A stretch of DNA of 64,000 bases, from contig CM046857.1 in assembly GCA_025617745.1 (NCBI GenBank), positions 26,010,094 through 26,074,093 of the forward strand, given 5' to 3'. Numbering within the stretch: position 1 is the first letter of the stretch; every line of letters starts with the position of its first letter. The notes under the pieces were generated by a model, which did not search any database, was not told the DNA's origin, and was given only the letters and a program-made list of their open reading frames with translations. This DNA is from Heliocidaris erythrogramma (taxonomy: Eukaryota; Echinodermata; Echinoidea; Camarodonta; Echinometridae). Below, one piece after another: positions 56,301-61,080 of the stretch. The translations under genes were made by a program, and so were the position numbers.

Positions 56301-59300
56301 TGAGATTTATTATATCTTGACTTTAGTGAAGTAATTTTAATTGTCATACCAAAATGAAGAGTTATGGCACATCATTGGTTAATGACTGTGCAAAAGTGGC
56401 TGCGGACGCGTCAGATTTCTGCACAAACACCAATGAAATGTTGAAGTTTAAAATTTGTTATGACAAATAAAATCTTTTCACTAAAAATCAAGATAAAAGG
56501 AATCTCAGAATACCACTCCTGGTTACCAGCATTGGCATACATACATGTACATACTGTTTACTAATTTCAATTTTAATCAAAACATGAAAAGTGAAGTACA
56601 TGTATACTTCTTCATAGCAAACTCAAAATTACCATTTCACTGTGCAGTTGTATGTTGGTTCCATGCTTGCCAGAACTGAAATTGCACATTGGCCCAGATA
56701 ATCATGATTCTTTCAGAAAAGACAATTCAAAATGTACATGCAGCATTTTCATGTATCTACATGTGTAGGCAACAAGTGTACATTTACATGTAACTGAGTA
56801 ATACATTGTAAATTTTACATTCTGAGAGTACAGGAAGCTGATTTAATACCAAAGACATCGTCATGACATCTTGATTCTTAAACATTACATACACATGTAC
56901 ACGTACACACACTACATGTTTATAAACCTATTCACATACAGGTTGTACATACATGTACCATCTTGTAGTTTATACAATGTAATTTCTCATATAAAACCTG
57001 GATTGACAAACATTATGAGCCAACCAACACAGCTGCTGCTCAATCAGCAATGGGTGTCACTAATCAAATATCTAACAACTCAACCGAGAATGCAGGCTTA
57101 CCGAAGTCAAAGTAGGCCCAAACTGTGCATAGCAGCTGTTGTTTCAATCCATATACTAAGTCAACAATGTCTACCAAATTAGTAATTACATATAGCTTTG
57201 GTAGTTCTAGAAATTTATTTTGTATACAGGTGGACATGCAATTTTCATTAATCTTCACTGCAATGTGTTACGCAAATATTTGGTGTACAGTCAATATACA
57301 GTGAATATCTAAGTATTTCATGTAGTTAAGGAAAGTGGTGTGCTTGCATTCTTAAAATGCATTATTGATAAGTTATCGATTGGAAATTATCCCATCACAT
57401 GCACTTGTAATGGAGCTTGTAAATTACATGTATGTACATGTAGGTTATGTGAAATACAGCTTGTGTATTATGCCACATCCTTCGCCATTAATTTGCTTGA
57501 TTGGAATACCCGAATTGACTTTTTACATGTATGTGGGTTTGGTTATTGGACTCGGTCCTCAACCATTAACCCTGTCAGGACCAAAGTCAACAACACTATG
57601 TACAAAGTGAATAGTATTTTAGTCTTGTGGTAACGAGAGGGTTAAATAGCCTCATCAATTCATTGCTGTTGGCTTGATGCAAATTCATTACAGCAAAAGT
57701 TATTTCAAATGGAAGTTACAATGCACAATGCACAATGTATAATTAATAGTTCCTTTACTCTCAAGGCATCAACACCCAGAGGTACATGTACATTAGAGGT
57801 GGTTTTGCCTACCTGAAGAGGTCCCTTGAGGACCAGTTTCTACCACCAGGGTGGGTGTAGAACCGCTCCCTTTGAGGAGCTCTACCAGCTCATCGTGGGT
57901 TTTCTTCCTAACGTTGAGACCGTTAAGTCTCATGATCCTGTCTCCTGTCTGCAGCCCCGCCCTCTCGGCTGCTCCACCTGCAAATAGAAATCAAAGGAAA
58001 AACAAGAATATAAATTGTGAAACAGCAGTAAAAACGCAGTGCCCTGATTTCAGTTAATGTACGTACATGTAACTCTAGTGAGTGAAAACCGTCTTGAGAT
58101 CGTCTTGAGACCAGTTTTTATAGGGTCAGGGTCTCGGTCTCAATCTGGGTTTCAGGGGCTCAAGGTCTCAGTCTTGGACCTCTGGAGACCTGACTAAAAA
58201 AAGTGCAAAGTTTGGAGTGATCGTTTTCACTGAATAGGAGTAATTTCAAGATACTTTTAATAGCCTCACAATTTTTACTACGGCTATCAGCTAAAGTTTG
58301 TTACATGTAGGTATCAGGTCTCAGTCTCGGTCTCTAGAGATTTCGGTCACCGGAAGGGAAAGTCTTGGTCTTGGTCTCTCTCCGTCTCAGAAGAGGTGAT
58401 CTTGGTCTTGGAAGAGGTGGTCTCAATCTCGGTTCTCGTCTCGGACCTTGAGGTCTCGACTACAACAATGATTGATATGCACATTATTATCATCCATCAC
58501 CATCATCAGTATTATGCTATTTGGATAGTTCCTTTTATCAAAATATTTGTATGTTCATAATGTAAATCTGTTTGATGTATCTACATGTATGAGAGATGAA
58601 TTTAGGTAATGAATGATCAATCAAAATAAAATTAAATCATAATCATCATCATAATAAAGAACATTTATTTTGCACCAAATTGTCATACATTATCCACAAA
58701 ATGGAAGTTCTAGAGATTTTTTTTTAAAACAATTAACATTAATATGAATTTACATCTACATTTAATCATAAAACGCTAATGGAACATCTATTCAAATTCC
58801 TACTCACCTCTGTCAATGGTCTCTATGATGACGGGGTTATCACCAGCTAGGACAAATCCAAACGAACCTCCAGCTCGGTTAACAGTCACAATCCTAGAAA
58901 TTAAATAAGATCATGAATACTAAAGACCACAAATCTTGCCATAGTAGGATTCATTTAACCAGATTCATAAAATGCCATGGACTACATGTACCTGTATTGC
59001 AATGATGACGAGATCAAGCATTAAATTAAATTTTTCCTACCGCATACCCAGTTCCTTCACTTGGGTCAAGAGCAGCACTCAAAGACTATAAAATGTTAAG
59101 CCAAAAAGTTGATCAGTCCAAACAGACCGTAGCATATCTACACATACTATTAAATCTACGATTTAAAAAAATACATGTGCATGTATTATGAGGAATATGT
59201 ATTGGTTTGAAAATAACTGAAAAGTGACACATTCATTCCCTAAATAATTCATCCTGATGATTGCAATATCATTTCATCAGGATTTCCAAAGTAACCGAAA

Positions 59301-60400
59301 TCTCAAGAAAATTCTATGACTGCACATGAGAATTTGAAAAACAACAGATAACAAAACCGAGAATAAATTAATAACAGACAGGAAAATATATCATGCATAT
59401 ATGCATTATAGATCATATTAGGGAAGCGTATGACATTAAAACATAATAAATCTGTAATATGTTGGTGGTATTCATGCAGTTTTCAATTCTATCCCCAAAA
59501 GACCATTTTTTTTTTACCTCTTTCCTCTGGCAGGTTCATCCTTGGTCACCAAGAAATCAAACCTATCCCGGTGTTTGGGAGGCACAAAGATCCTTTGGAA
59601 AAAAAACAAACAGTTTTAAAATCAAACATATGACAACATATATTTTTTTTAAATTCTAAGGATACATGCATGCATCTACATGTATAATGTATACCCTAAA
59701 AAGTCACATGAGTAAGTATAATTTTCTTTTCCTGAAATTTGTTTCTGTTTTATTTACTTCATGCACTCCTCCCTCCCTCTTCATTCTAGATAATCCTACC
59801 ATAAACAACATATATACATGTATTACAAAATGTACATCTCTCAAAGAAAAAAAAAAAGAGTCTGTTTGAGAGCTCCAGTGTACCATATTGGGCTCACATC
59901 TGAATGCCATAAATGACTGCTGCAAATGTAATTGACAAGTTTATGACAAGTCATTTTCATATTATAGAACATTCTTTCTAGTACGAAGATCATGAAAGAG
60001 CTGTTTATTAACAGTTAGATAAGCTTAGTACACATATAATTTACACAGAGTTCCAGACAGAGGGAAGAAGGTCTTAAGTTTCAAAATCTGAAGACCACTT
60101 TTGTAAAAAAAAAAAAAATTACTCAGTACAAACTTTTTTGTGGTCCAAGACTGAAAGAAATGCATCCCTAACCCTAATCAAATATCTTTGACTAAATAAA
60201 GCCTTTGAGAAACTGTTGTCGCTGCATGTACATTTATGTATTTACCTGATATCTTCAAAGAGTTTTCGCTCTGTTGGTGTGTCCAGAAGACCTGCTAGCG
60301 CTCTACCAAAGGCATCCACTTTCTTATCCTTAGCATATCTTTTGAGTAAGGCCAGTAATGTCTCTTTCTTCAACTGGTCATTGTAAAACACTGCATCCAG
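19731..60400 (-). CDS. GRID2IP: Delphilin-type formin (GRID2IP), 27 exons, 5' end outside window
   Basis: Twenty-seven GT-AG exons (listed singly) join without a frame break into 1205 residues plus stop. Visible order, numbered from the first codon seen: harmonin-homology domain (about 1-62), PDZ with SFGFVLAG binding loop (about 76-155), second harmonin-homology domain (about 215-303), disordered Ser/Arg-rich linker with a seven-Asp run (about 304-780), proline-rich FH1 (about 785-815) and FH2 (about 820-1195, with GNYMNQGN and ATGFKISFL). This order is specific to delphilin, a postsynaptic scaffold in vertebrates that binds the delta-2 glutamate receptor through PDZ and acts on actin through FH1-FH2. 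The first PDZ of the vertebrate long form is expected beyond 64000. Function in this animal is inferred by orthology. Confidence 0.93.
20280..20525 (-). CDS. GRID2IP: Delphilin exon z: FH2 coiled C-terminus
   Basis: Residues 1113-1194, ending with AQFFGEDPGSTESATFFSIF and FITKFA. Donor GCT|gtgagt. Reading through the donor would give a stop after 36 further codons, which is not preferred. Confidence 0.95.
20802..20984 (-). CDS. GRID2IP: Delphilin exon y: FH2
   Basis: Residues 1052-1112, LDTTKTSDNKATFLHVVAKA then EIPSVPKAVKMSLKAVKDEL. The T-K-x-x-D-x-K-x-T-x-L-H pattern is typical FH2. Confidence 0.96.
21527..21613 (-). CDS. GRID2IP: Delphilin exon x: FH2 signature
   Basis: Residues 1023-1051, LVLAMGNYMNQGNQRVAGAT then GFKISFL. 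GNYMN and GFK are the hallmark FH2 residues contacting actin. Confidence 0.97.
22106..22261 (-). CDS. GRID2IP: Delphilin exon w: FH2
   Basis: Residues 971-1022, RIPGFKLRLSALMFKAGF and ASSELRQSQKLAKVLE, the helical core before GNYMN. Fifty-two whole codons. Confidence 0.95.
22865..23390 (-). pseudogene. LINE 3' fragment in delphilin intron
   Basis: The minus frame 23114-23377 encodes the C-terminal tail of a LINE polyprotein: LLPPIFDMFKTAKDVHTHFT, a TRHANDLYIP motif and SGVTLWNATPTEIK. It is followed by a short 3' UTR and an ATTC-rich end near 22868. It is 5'-truncated, as is usual for LINE insertions. Confidence 0.7.
23687..23755 (-). CDS. GRID2IP: Delphilin exon v: FH2
   Basis: Residues 948-970, SAQLSEPDKFAYE; the L-S-E-P-D-x-F signature is shared by FH2 domains. 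Twenty-three whole codons. Confidence 0.94.
24174..24301 (-). CDS. GRID2IP: Delphilin exon u: FH2
   Basis: Residues 905-947, AILLGHLRAPVEELKKDILT and RRLSVAHIQQLAQYAPDTDE, closely parallel to human delphilin. Donor GAG|gtaagc. Confidence 0.95.
24655..24900 (-). repeat. Dispersed repeat, copy 2
   Basis: Inverse of the 13195-13440 repeat, sharing the words around ACCACCTCCCTGGGATGTCA and CCCCCATGGGATTCGGTAAA. Confidence 0.75.
25114..25182 (-). CDS. GRID2IP: Delphilin exon t: FH2
   Basis: Residues 882-905, SPKDRKNQIFVINHKKAHNT, the knob region start (human VEILSHKKAYNTS). Phase 1-1, 69 nt. Confidence 0.92.
25480..25655. mobile_element. Inverted-repeat MITE, AGTTAAC ends, copy 2
   Basis: Left ACAGTTGAATTTGCATATTA and right CGAGTTATGCCAGGTTAACTGT. 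It parallels the 13930-14105 copy through GGGACAACAAAGAATAGTT and AAATAACAC. Confidence 0.65.
26449..26478 (-). CDS. GRID2IP: Delphilin exon s: 30-nt microexon in FH2 linker
   Basis: Encodes DGKPGRVGKL, in the flexible FH2 linker. Phase 1-1, acceptor ttcacag, donor gtcaga. Supported by exact phase fit; could be skipped in frame. Confidence 0.6.
   Translation of the reverse strand, partial: TENQEELES
26918..26995 (+). repeat. Degenerate TTAGG-like simple repeat
   Basis: Iterations of GGTTTAGGCTAGG and GTTAGGGTAA, irregular in spacing. It may be chance telomere-like sequence. Confidence 0.6.
27161..27245 (-). CDS. GRID2IP: Delphilin exon r: FH2
   Basis: Residues 844-872, LGDEVGYFDDVIKHLELEEK, continuing the lasso region (human LGEDSDYDKL). 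The preceding intron contains the 5.8 kb DIRS element. Confidence 0.93.
27298..27495 (+). repeat. Purine minisatellite, about 21 bp period
   Basis: Repeats of GAAAGCAGGAGAGAGAGGGAG, 50 bp from exon r. The pure purine strand creates long meaningless open frames on both strands. Confidence 0.95.
27669..27834. repeat. DIRS inverted terminal repeat, left
   Basis: Inverse of 33262-33430, near-identical, containing CCTATCCAATAACAAGTGCC and CGCACACTCGCGCTATAAGA. An extra 37 bases (27632-27668) extend this end. Confidence 0.93.
27896..27990. repeat. DIRS internal complementary region
   Basis: 27896-27941 is the inverse of the left end 27632-27677 and 27942-27990 is the inverse of the right end about 33386-33434. 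The junction between the two marks both outer borders of the element. Confidence 0.9.
28144..30489 (-). CDS. DIRS fused open frame: RT/RNase H part plus tyrosine recombinase
   Basis: A 781-codon uninterrupted frame. Residues 18-21 are the RT YLDD, D185 starts RNase H, 322-368 is the first part of the methylase-like region, 369-435 is the out-of-frame replacement created by the eight-G run, and about 440-781 is the tyrosine recombinase. In the recombinase the R (near 601, in SGRRR), H-x-x-R (723-726), W/H 749-750 and catalytic Y759 are all present. This part is normally a separate overlapping ORF3, and looks intact. The 538-codon frame overlapping at 29381-30997 is a shadow. Confidence 0.88.
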   Translation of the reverse strand: MQVIASHLRERGIKIFVYLDDWLLVADSEHNLRRHIDMTIELVTRLGFIINFEKSHLTPSQHPEFLGAKLDLRYQLARPLAHRVDRIKQVGLSILDRPRSTALIWLQFLGYLASLLDTVPNCQRKMRMIQLGLLSQYRPHRDPVHKLIFLTDSMAEALRVWLNPHHFQVGNQFVNPTPSLVIYTDASNQGWGAVLGTEMIQGCWKGEEKSFHINILEMLAVRYALLGFKDKIQGQVVLIRSDNLTVVSYLNRQGGTRSRSLCILTLEILEWCDSIQTRLIASHIPGKDNYIADFLSRGSCLPSEWQLDPVVANLIFSRYGPPQVDLFASALNTQLPVYCTNHKDPAALAMDALSISWRNILGYAFPPLCNDSQGASESDEGRSEPLAGGPLVAQTPLVPDSDESPDSSPGSSPGRSRSSAATGDDDLSSKSSQPKIDVMDHFRSMATQAGLSSRAADLSAKFLRQSTRNTYDSRLQYYVRWCNDHQVDPTSAPLGEIADFLIHLFDKNLAISTIRGYRSAISAIHEGKFQDGETLSSSKYLSRLVKSLFLSKPPQARLSPSWGLSRVLRALAKAPFGPMDASSLMNLTVKTVFLLAVASGRRRSFLHALTVSPGHIRWEKHGVRLIPHAKFVAKNQTMTSSPGEVFIPSLKSFSSIEQDKLWCPVRALKWYIHRTQAIRRSEQLFVSIPAPHGAVSPDTISRWIVQAIRSGGDSTLLSQVRAHDTRGVASSWALFQGVPLEDILKAAYWHNPNTFTSFYLSDVMSKEAAFASAVLSCPNRK
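29007..31305 (-). pseudogene. DIRS ORF2: reverse transcriptase, RNase H and methylase-like region, broken
   Basis: Overlaps the end of ORF1. One frame runs from 31305 through a TGA (30994-30996) and a TAA (30544-30546) into the open segment beginning 30489. RT motifs seen are FLTPKRTGGFRMVLNLKRLN, DLKDAYLHVPI, LPFGLNSAP and the catalytic YLDD (30427-30438). RNase H follows with YTDAS, SDN and HIPGKDN. The DNA N6-adenine methylase-like region (VDLFAS to FPP) changes frame at an eight-G run (29388-29395): its continuation, LLLVAPWWPKRPWFP, is in another frame ending at 29007. The broken copy cannot make the full enzyme. Confidence 0.9.
31061..33121 (-). pseudogene. DIRS Gag-like ORF1, interrupted by one stop
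   Basis: The first part (33121-31793, 442 codons) is Ser/Pro/Lys-rich and disordered, opening with ENLTLAEALDQASSSSRSAP. A TAA at 31793-31795 interrupts it. The same frame stays open for another 243 codons to 31061, containing FIDRAARSSMRLAAYQSYLI and a helical region conserved in DIRS Gag-like proteins, then an Arg/Gly-rich basic tail that may bind nucleic acid. The stop falls between the two halves, so loss of function is likely; recoding is not excluded. Confidence 0.85.
33262..33434. repeat. DIRS inverted terminal repeat, right
   Basis: Partner of 27669-27834, with its own unmatched end GCGAAAGGAAGTAGAT (33419-33434). Confidence 0.93.
33650..33680. repeat. (TACATG)n microsatellite
   Basis: Tandem TACATG hexamers just right of the DIRS element. 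Longer arrays of the same unit occur at 60664-60700. Confidence 0.9.
33954..34094. mobile_element. GGGATGCCACTT MITE, copy 1
   Basis: Ends GGGATGCCACTT and AAGTGGCATCC are inverted, about 140 bp. It contains a nine-bp-stem hairpin AAAAGTAGG-AATC-CCTACTTTT. Matched copy at 40653-40796. Confidence 0.8.
34156..34370 (-). CDS. GRID2IP: Delphilin exon q: FH1 and start of FH2
   Basis: Residues 772-843. FH1 holds three proline runs (PPPPP-IAPPPPP-VPPPPPPVP), the profilin-actin binding type. It is followed by KRLNWEKLQDTENTVWSG, the FH2 lasso with its conserved tryptophans. Donor GGG|gtgagc. Confidence 0.95.
34455..34636. mobile_element. MITE with ACAGTGGAA ends, copy 2
   Basis: Left ACAGTGGAACCTCGTATTAA and right TAGGAGGATCCACTGTA are inverted. 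The internal CTCGTTATAACAAGGTAATTT is shared in style with 15694-15855. Confidence 0.7.
35512..35773 (-). CDS. GRID2IP: Delphilin exon p: linker with duplicated PPPVIHL
   Basis: Residues 685-772: SVSHASSPSLSEKSIQERMD then a 21 bp tandem duplication encoding PPPVIHL twice, then an acidic end DDDTGEE. Phase 0 to 1. Confidence 0.88.
36447..36790 (-). CDS. GRID2IP: Delphilin exon o: Ser/Arg/Asn-rich linker
   Basis: Residues 570-684: SLRSSQSRSKSVPRSSRS, five asparagines, and SFSPPRSPPADLAHSTPLMG. GC-rich compared with flanking introns. Phase 1 to 0, donor CAG|gtgagt. Several S/T-P and R-x-x-S sites suggest a phosphorylated disordered region. Confidence 0.9.
36811..36832. repeat. 22 bp direct repeat, copy 1
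   Basis: Identical to 37019-37040. Read on minus it is a pyrimidine-rich tract 20 bp before the exon o acceptor. Confidence 0.9.
36930..37099 (-). CDS. GRID2IP: Candidate alternative terminal exon of delphilin
   Basis: An in-frame continuation from exon n is possible through acceptor ccag at 37100-37101. It gives 55 residues including SYSGSDCDYFSSPTFREALE and a basic EEKRRQRKAS helix, then TAG at 36930-36932. Composition looks protein-like. No usable donor or poly(A) signal was found and the acceptor tract is weak. If used, it would give a protein lacking FH1-FH2. Confidence 0.35.
37019..37040. repeat. 22 bp direct repeat, copy 2
   Basis: Identical to 36811-36832. Here it forms the YFSSPTF codons of the candidate alternative exon. 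Confidence 0.9.
37972..38107. mobile_element. Tc1/mariner-type MITE with TA target duplication
   Basis: CAGTCATGGAAAAAATTATT at left, its inverse ending CCAGGGCTG at right, bounded by TA dinucleotides (37970-37971 and 38108-38109). The TTATTAGACCAAGC segment is part of the repeat. Non-coding. Confidence 0.85.
38322..38867. mobile_element. GTGACC...GTCGC inverted-repeat element, diverged copy
   Basis: About 38 bp inverted ends: ATGTGACAGTAACACCGTAA at left and TGGGTAACAT at right, with an AGTCGC / GCGACT inner edge. It has the same layout as 41079-41758 but is much more diverged. Confidence 0.65.
39213..39416 (-). CDS. GRID2IP: Delphilin exon n: linker, skippable
   Basis: Residues 502-570, starting DYDEDDDLVPDDRMFYPRQH. 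Phase 1-1, 204 nt; acceptor cacccag, donor gttagt. Flanked by very large introns on both sides. Confidence 0.85.
40653..40796. mobile_element. GGGATGCCACTT MITE, copy 2
   Basis: Same ends and flanking body as 33954-34094, but the internal hairpin is GCCTGAATTCAGGC rather than the AAAGTAGG type. Confidence 0.8.
41079..41758. mobile_element. GTGACC...GTCG inverted-repeat element, well-kept copy
   Basis: A 33 bp near-perfect inverted terminal repeat beginning GTGACCCTCCACCACAAAAC and closing TGGAGGGTCAC. The roughly 600 bp interior has no open frame. Confidence 0.85.
42549..44768. mobile_element. GCCTCCGCC repeat family, compound copy B with tandem arrays
   Basis: Begins AACTAGATGAATTCTCGACT, then a hairpin GACTGCACGCAGTC (42565-42578) and TTTATGCCTCCGCC. 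It contains two arrays: about 150 bp units (42.7-43.5 kb) and about 170 bp units (44.0-44.65 kb, starts near 44044, 44212, 44384, 44557), each with GACCTCTGTGACCTCTGACC and TCTAATCAG words. Each array ends in a GGACGGAC tract and an inverted GCCTCC end (near 43618 and 44768). A fragment of another MITE (43622-43960) separates them. Confidence 0.8.
43961..43988. repeat. (GA)n microsatellite
   Basis: About 14 GA units inside the compound repeat. Confidence 0.9.
45118..45272 (+). repeat. 12 bp minisatellite
   Basis: Diverged tandem copies of TTGAATGCAGGT, about ten to twelve units, 210 bp from exon m on its 3' side. Confidence 0.85.
45480..45527 (-). CDS. GRID2IP: Delphilin exon m: 48-nt exon
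   Basis: Encodes VSERNLHAIYLPESDI (residues 486-502). Phase 1-1; acceptor tttgtgtag, donor gtaaac. Confidence 0.72.
   Translation of the reverse strand, partial: CQSEISMPFIYLRVI
46587..46784 (-). CDS. GRID2IP: Delphilin exon l: charged linker with poly-Asp, skippable
   Basis: Residues 420-486: a basic RRMRQRHRSQPDLRRFI followed by seven aspartates and DIFPIPRRMDRRF. Phase 1-1, 198 nt. Donor G|gtaaaa. Confidence 0.88.
47190..47345 (-). repeat. Dispersed repeat with GGATCCGCCCCTGG end
   Basis: Minus strand begins CCAGGGGCGGATCCAGGGGC, a start seen in widespread animal MITE/LINE-related repeats. Non-coding. Confidence 0.45.
48454..48486 (-). CDS. GRID2IP: Delphilin exon k: 33-nt microexon
   Basis: Encodes APQRPHIVYVA (residues 409-420) between acceptor ctaaag and donor gtatta. 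Called because length and phase (1-1) fit exactly; similarity cannot be judged at this size. Confidence 0.6.
49210..49293 (-). CDS. GRID2IP: Delphilin exon j: linker, skippable
   Basis: Residues 381-409, PQLISKRWMDPSYDGSYPPA. Phase 1-1, 84 nt. Acceptor tttcag, donor gtaaga. Confidence 0.85.
49356..49730 (-). mobile_element. tRNA-derived insert flanked by a 47 bp direct repeat
   Basis: 49356-49402 and 49684-49730 are identical 47-mers (starting ATTAAATATCATAATTGATA). Between them lie 281 bp containing a tRNA-like sequence on minus. No poly-A or simple tail is obvious. A 47 bp duplication is long for LINE-mediated SINE insertion. Confidence 0.8.
49431..49501 (-). pseudogene. tRNA-like sequence (tRNA-Thr-like), probably SINE-derived
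   Basis: Seventy-one bases on minus fold as a cloverleaf: acceptor GCCCGGA against TCGGGGC with one mismatch, D arm GCTC/GAGC, T arm CCGGG-TTCGAAT-CCCGG. The anticodon loop CATGTAA has A instead of the invariant U33, and the stem closes with a T-T mismatch, so a functional tRNA is unlikely. Read conventionally the anticodon would be TGT (Thr). Confidence 0.7.
50176..50250 (-). CDS. GRID2IP: Delphilin exon i: arginine-rich linker, skippable
   Basis: Residues 356-381, AAYMFQQERRRRMRRHRSLG, strongly basic. Phase 1-1, 75 nt, donor T|gtaagt. A (GA)n run of about 48 bp lies 94 bp upstream in transcript direction. Confidence 0.82.
50344..50392. repeat. (GA)n microsatellite
   Basis: About 24 uninterrupted GA units, upstream (transcript sense) of exon i. 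Confidence 0.95.
50611..50708. repeat. 98 bp hairpin
   Basis: Arms AAATAATGAATGTTT...GTGCAATGGA and the inverse pair over about 40 bases with a ten-base loop and few mismatches. It lies at one end of a larger AT-rich repeat whose TATATGACACCTA ends are at 50712 and about 51030. Confidence 0.8.
51479..51563. ncRNA. Candidate microRNA-precursor-like hairpin in delphilin intron
   Basis: GTAATAA pairs with TTATTAC (7 bp), then a 5x5 internal loop, then CTGTAACTCATGCTTTGGGTG (51491-51511) pairs 20 of 21 with 51531-51551, closed by a 19-base loop. Size and shape fit a pre-miRNA. It does not match an echinoderm miRNA I know, and a MITE origin is equally possible. Strand is not determined; the host intron is transcribed on minus. 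Confidence 0.35.
52395..52553 (-). CDS. GRID2IP: Delphilin exon h: linker, skippable
   Basis: Residues 303-356. Phase 1 at both ends and 159 nt. Encodes basic, disordered sequence including ARAKSRNHNRAASYDITPSY. No domain recognised. Confidence 0.88.
53113..53264 (-). CDS. GRID2IP: Delphilin exon g: second HHD, end
   Basis: Residues 252-303, VDGLIVEIFPILDTNAKRTI and DEVQEKCKKKVIYLIDRH. Acceptor ttgtag, donor gtacat. Confidence 0.92.
53709..53779 (-). CDS. GRID2IP: Delphilin exon f: second HHD, middle
   Basis: Residues 229-252, MEHHLTADERKVIKKCLRDY, a helical HHD segment. Donor AG|gtatga. Confidence 0.9.
54199..55787. repeat. Tandem array of about 330 bp units with poly-C tracts
   Basis: Enters with GAGCCCCAGGGGGCACGACG and CTCACCTGAGG, leaves with CATAGGCTCAGGTGAGCT, so it has short inverted ends. 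Units repeat at about 54621, 54951, 55277 and 55616 (TCCCCTACCCCTAAGGATGA). Each of three units has a poly-C run of different length (54422-54438, 54713-54732, 55047-55054, 55373-55392). Confidence 0.9.
55931..56133 (-). CDS. GRID2IP: Delphilin exon e: linker and start of second HHD
   Basis: Residues 161-228: a Ser/Thr-rich linker, then KMDLYSLGRTFKEM opening the second harmonin-homology domain. Ends in phase 0. Confidence 0.88.
56143..56163. repeat. (GA)n microsatellite
   Basis: Just outside the exon e acceptor, ten bases upstream in transcript sense; may shape the polypyrimidine tract there. Confidence 0.9.
57813..57977 (-). CDS. GRID2IP: Delphilin exon d: rest of PDZ
   Basis: Residues 106-161, with GLQTGDRIMRLNGLNV and the second helix THDELVELLKGS. 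The helix alpha-B histidine (T-H-D-E) fits a class I PDZ specificity. Confidence 0.93.
58075..58460. repeat. GGTCTC-rich repeat
   Basis: Dozens of GGTCTC, GTCTCGG and GTCTTGG words in irregular array between exons c and d. Low-complexity-like, no frame. Confidence 0.8.
58808..58893 (-). CDS. GRID2IP: Delphilin exon c: PDZ beta-strand core
   Basis: Residues 77-106, IVTVNRAGGSFGFVLAGDNP. The GFVL segment is the carboxylate-binding loop of a PDZ domain. Donor gtgagt. Confidence 0.93.
59518..59592 (-). CDS. GRID2IP: Delphilin exon b: HHD end and PDZ lead-in
   Basis: Residues 52-77, IFVPPKHRDRFDFLVTKDEP, closing the HHD and entering the PDZ domain. Acceptor ttccaaag, donor AG|gtaaaa. Confidence 0.88.
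60246..60400 (-). CDS. GRID2IP: Delphilin exon a: first harmonin-homology domain
   Basis: Residues 1-52, with LALLKRYAKDKKVDAFGRAL and LLDTPTERKLFEDI, the helical HHD seen in harmonin, whirlin and delphilin. It begins in phase 0 after tttcacag, so at least one coding exon lies upstream. Confidence 0.9.
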
Positions 60401-60663
60401 CTGTGAAAAAGGGAGAGAAAGAGGAAAAAAGAAAAAAAATACATGAGAGCTGATAGAAACTTACATGTAGCTCTAGAAATGATTTAAATCTATTGATTCA
60501 TCTCTCTAGAAAACAGAAAAAACAAAACCAAAAAAGCAAAAACAAAACAACAACACCACGAAAAGCAGAGAGTCCAAAAAAAAAGATTCAATAAAAACAT
60601 GTGAATATTTACAAGTGAGTGCTGAAATCTACATGCTGTAACTTTCTATAAATCTGATGATGC

Positions 60664-60700
60664 ATGTACACTGTACATGTACATGTACATGTACATGTAG
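60664..60700. repeat. (GTACAT)n microsatellite
   Basis: Five to six tandem GTACAT units, an extended form of the word dispersed through the whole window. Confidence 0.9.
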
Positions 60701-60845
60701 CTATATTGCAAACATAAAGTTCAAGCACTAGATTATTACTAATGTTTACACTGAGCAGAAATACACCAAAAAACAGAAAAATTTGTTAACTGGTGTACAA
60801 AAATAAGTATACATGTAATTGAGAAGGAAGCTACATACATACAAG

Positions 60846-61080
60846 CGGGTCCGCTCGCTATTCATAAGGACCGCTATTCATAGAAAACCGTTATCCGTTT
60901 AACATGCGTTATAAACAGCGGTCCTTATGAATAGTTATGAATAGTGGTCCTTATGAACGGAGGTCCTTATGAATAGTGAGGTAATAAAACCGCTATTCAT
61001 TTAGTCATGCGTTATAGATAGCAGTCCTTAAGAATAAGTGGTCCTCATGAATAGCGGTCCTTATGACTAGCAAGGTTACC
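60846..61080. mobile_element. CTATTCATAAGGACC family, copy 2
   Basis: Same architecture as 13562-13812, including TATTCATTTAGTCATGCGTTAT in the interior and GACTAGCAAGGTTACC at the right edge. About 80 percent alike by eye. Confidence 0.8.
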
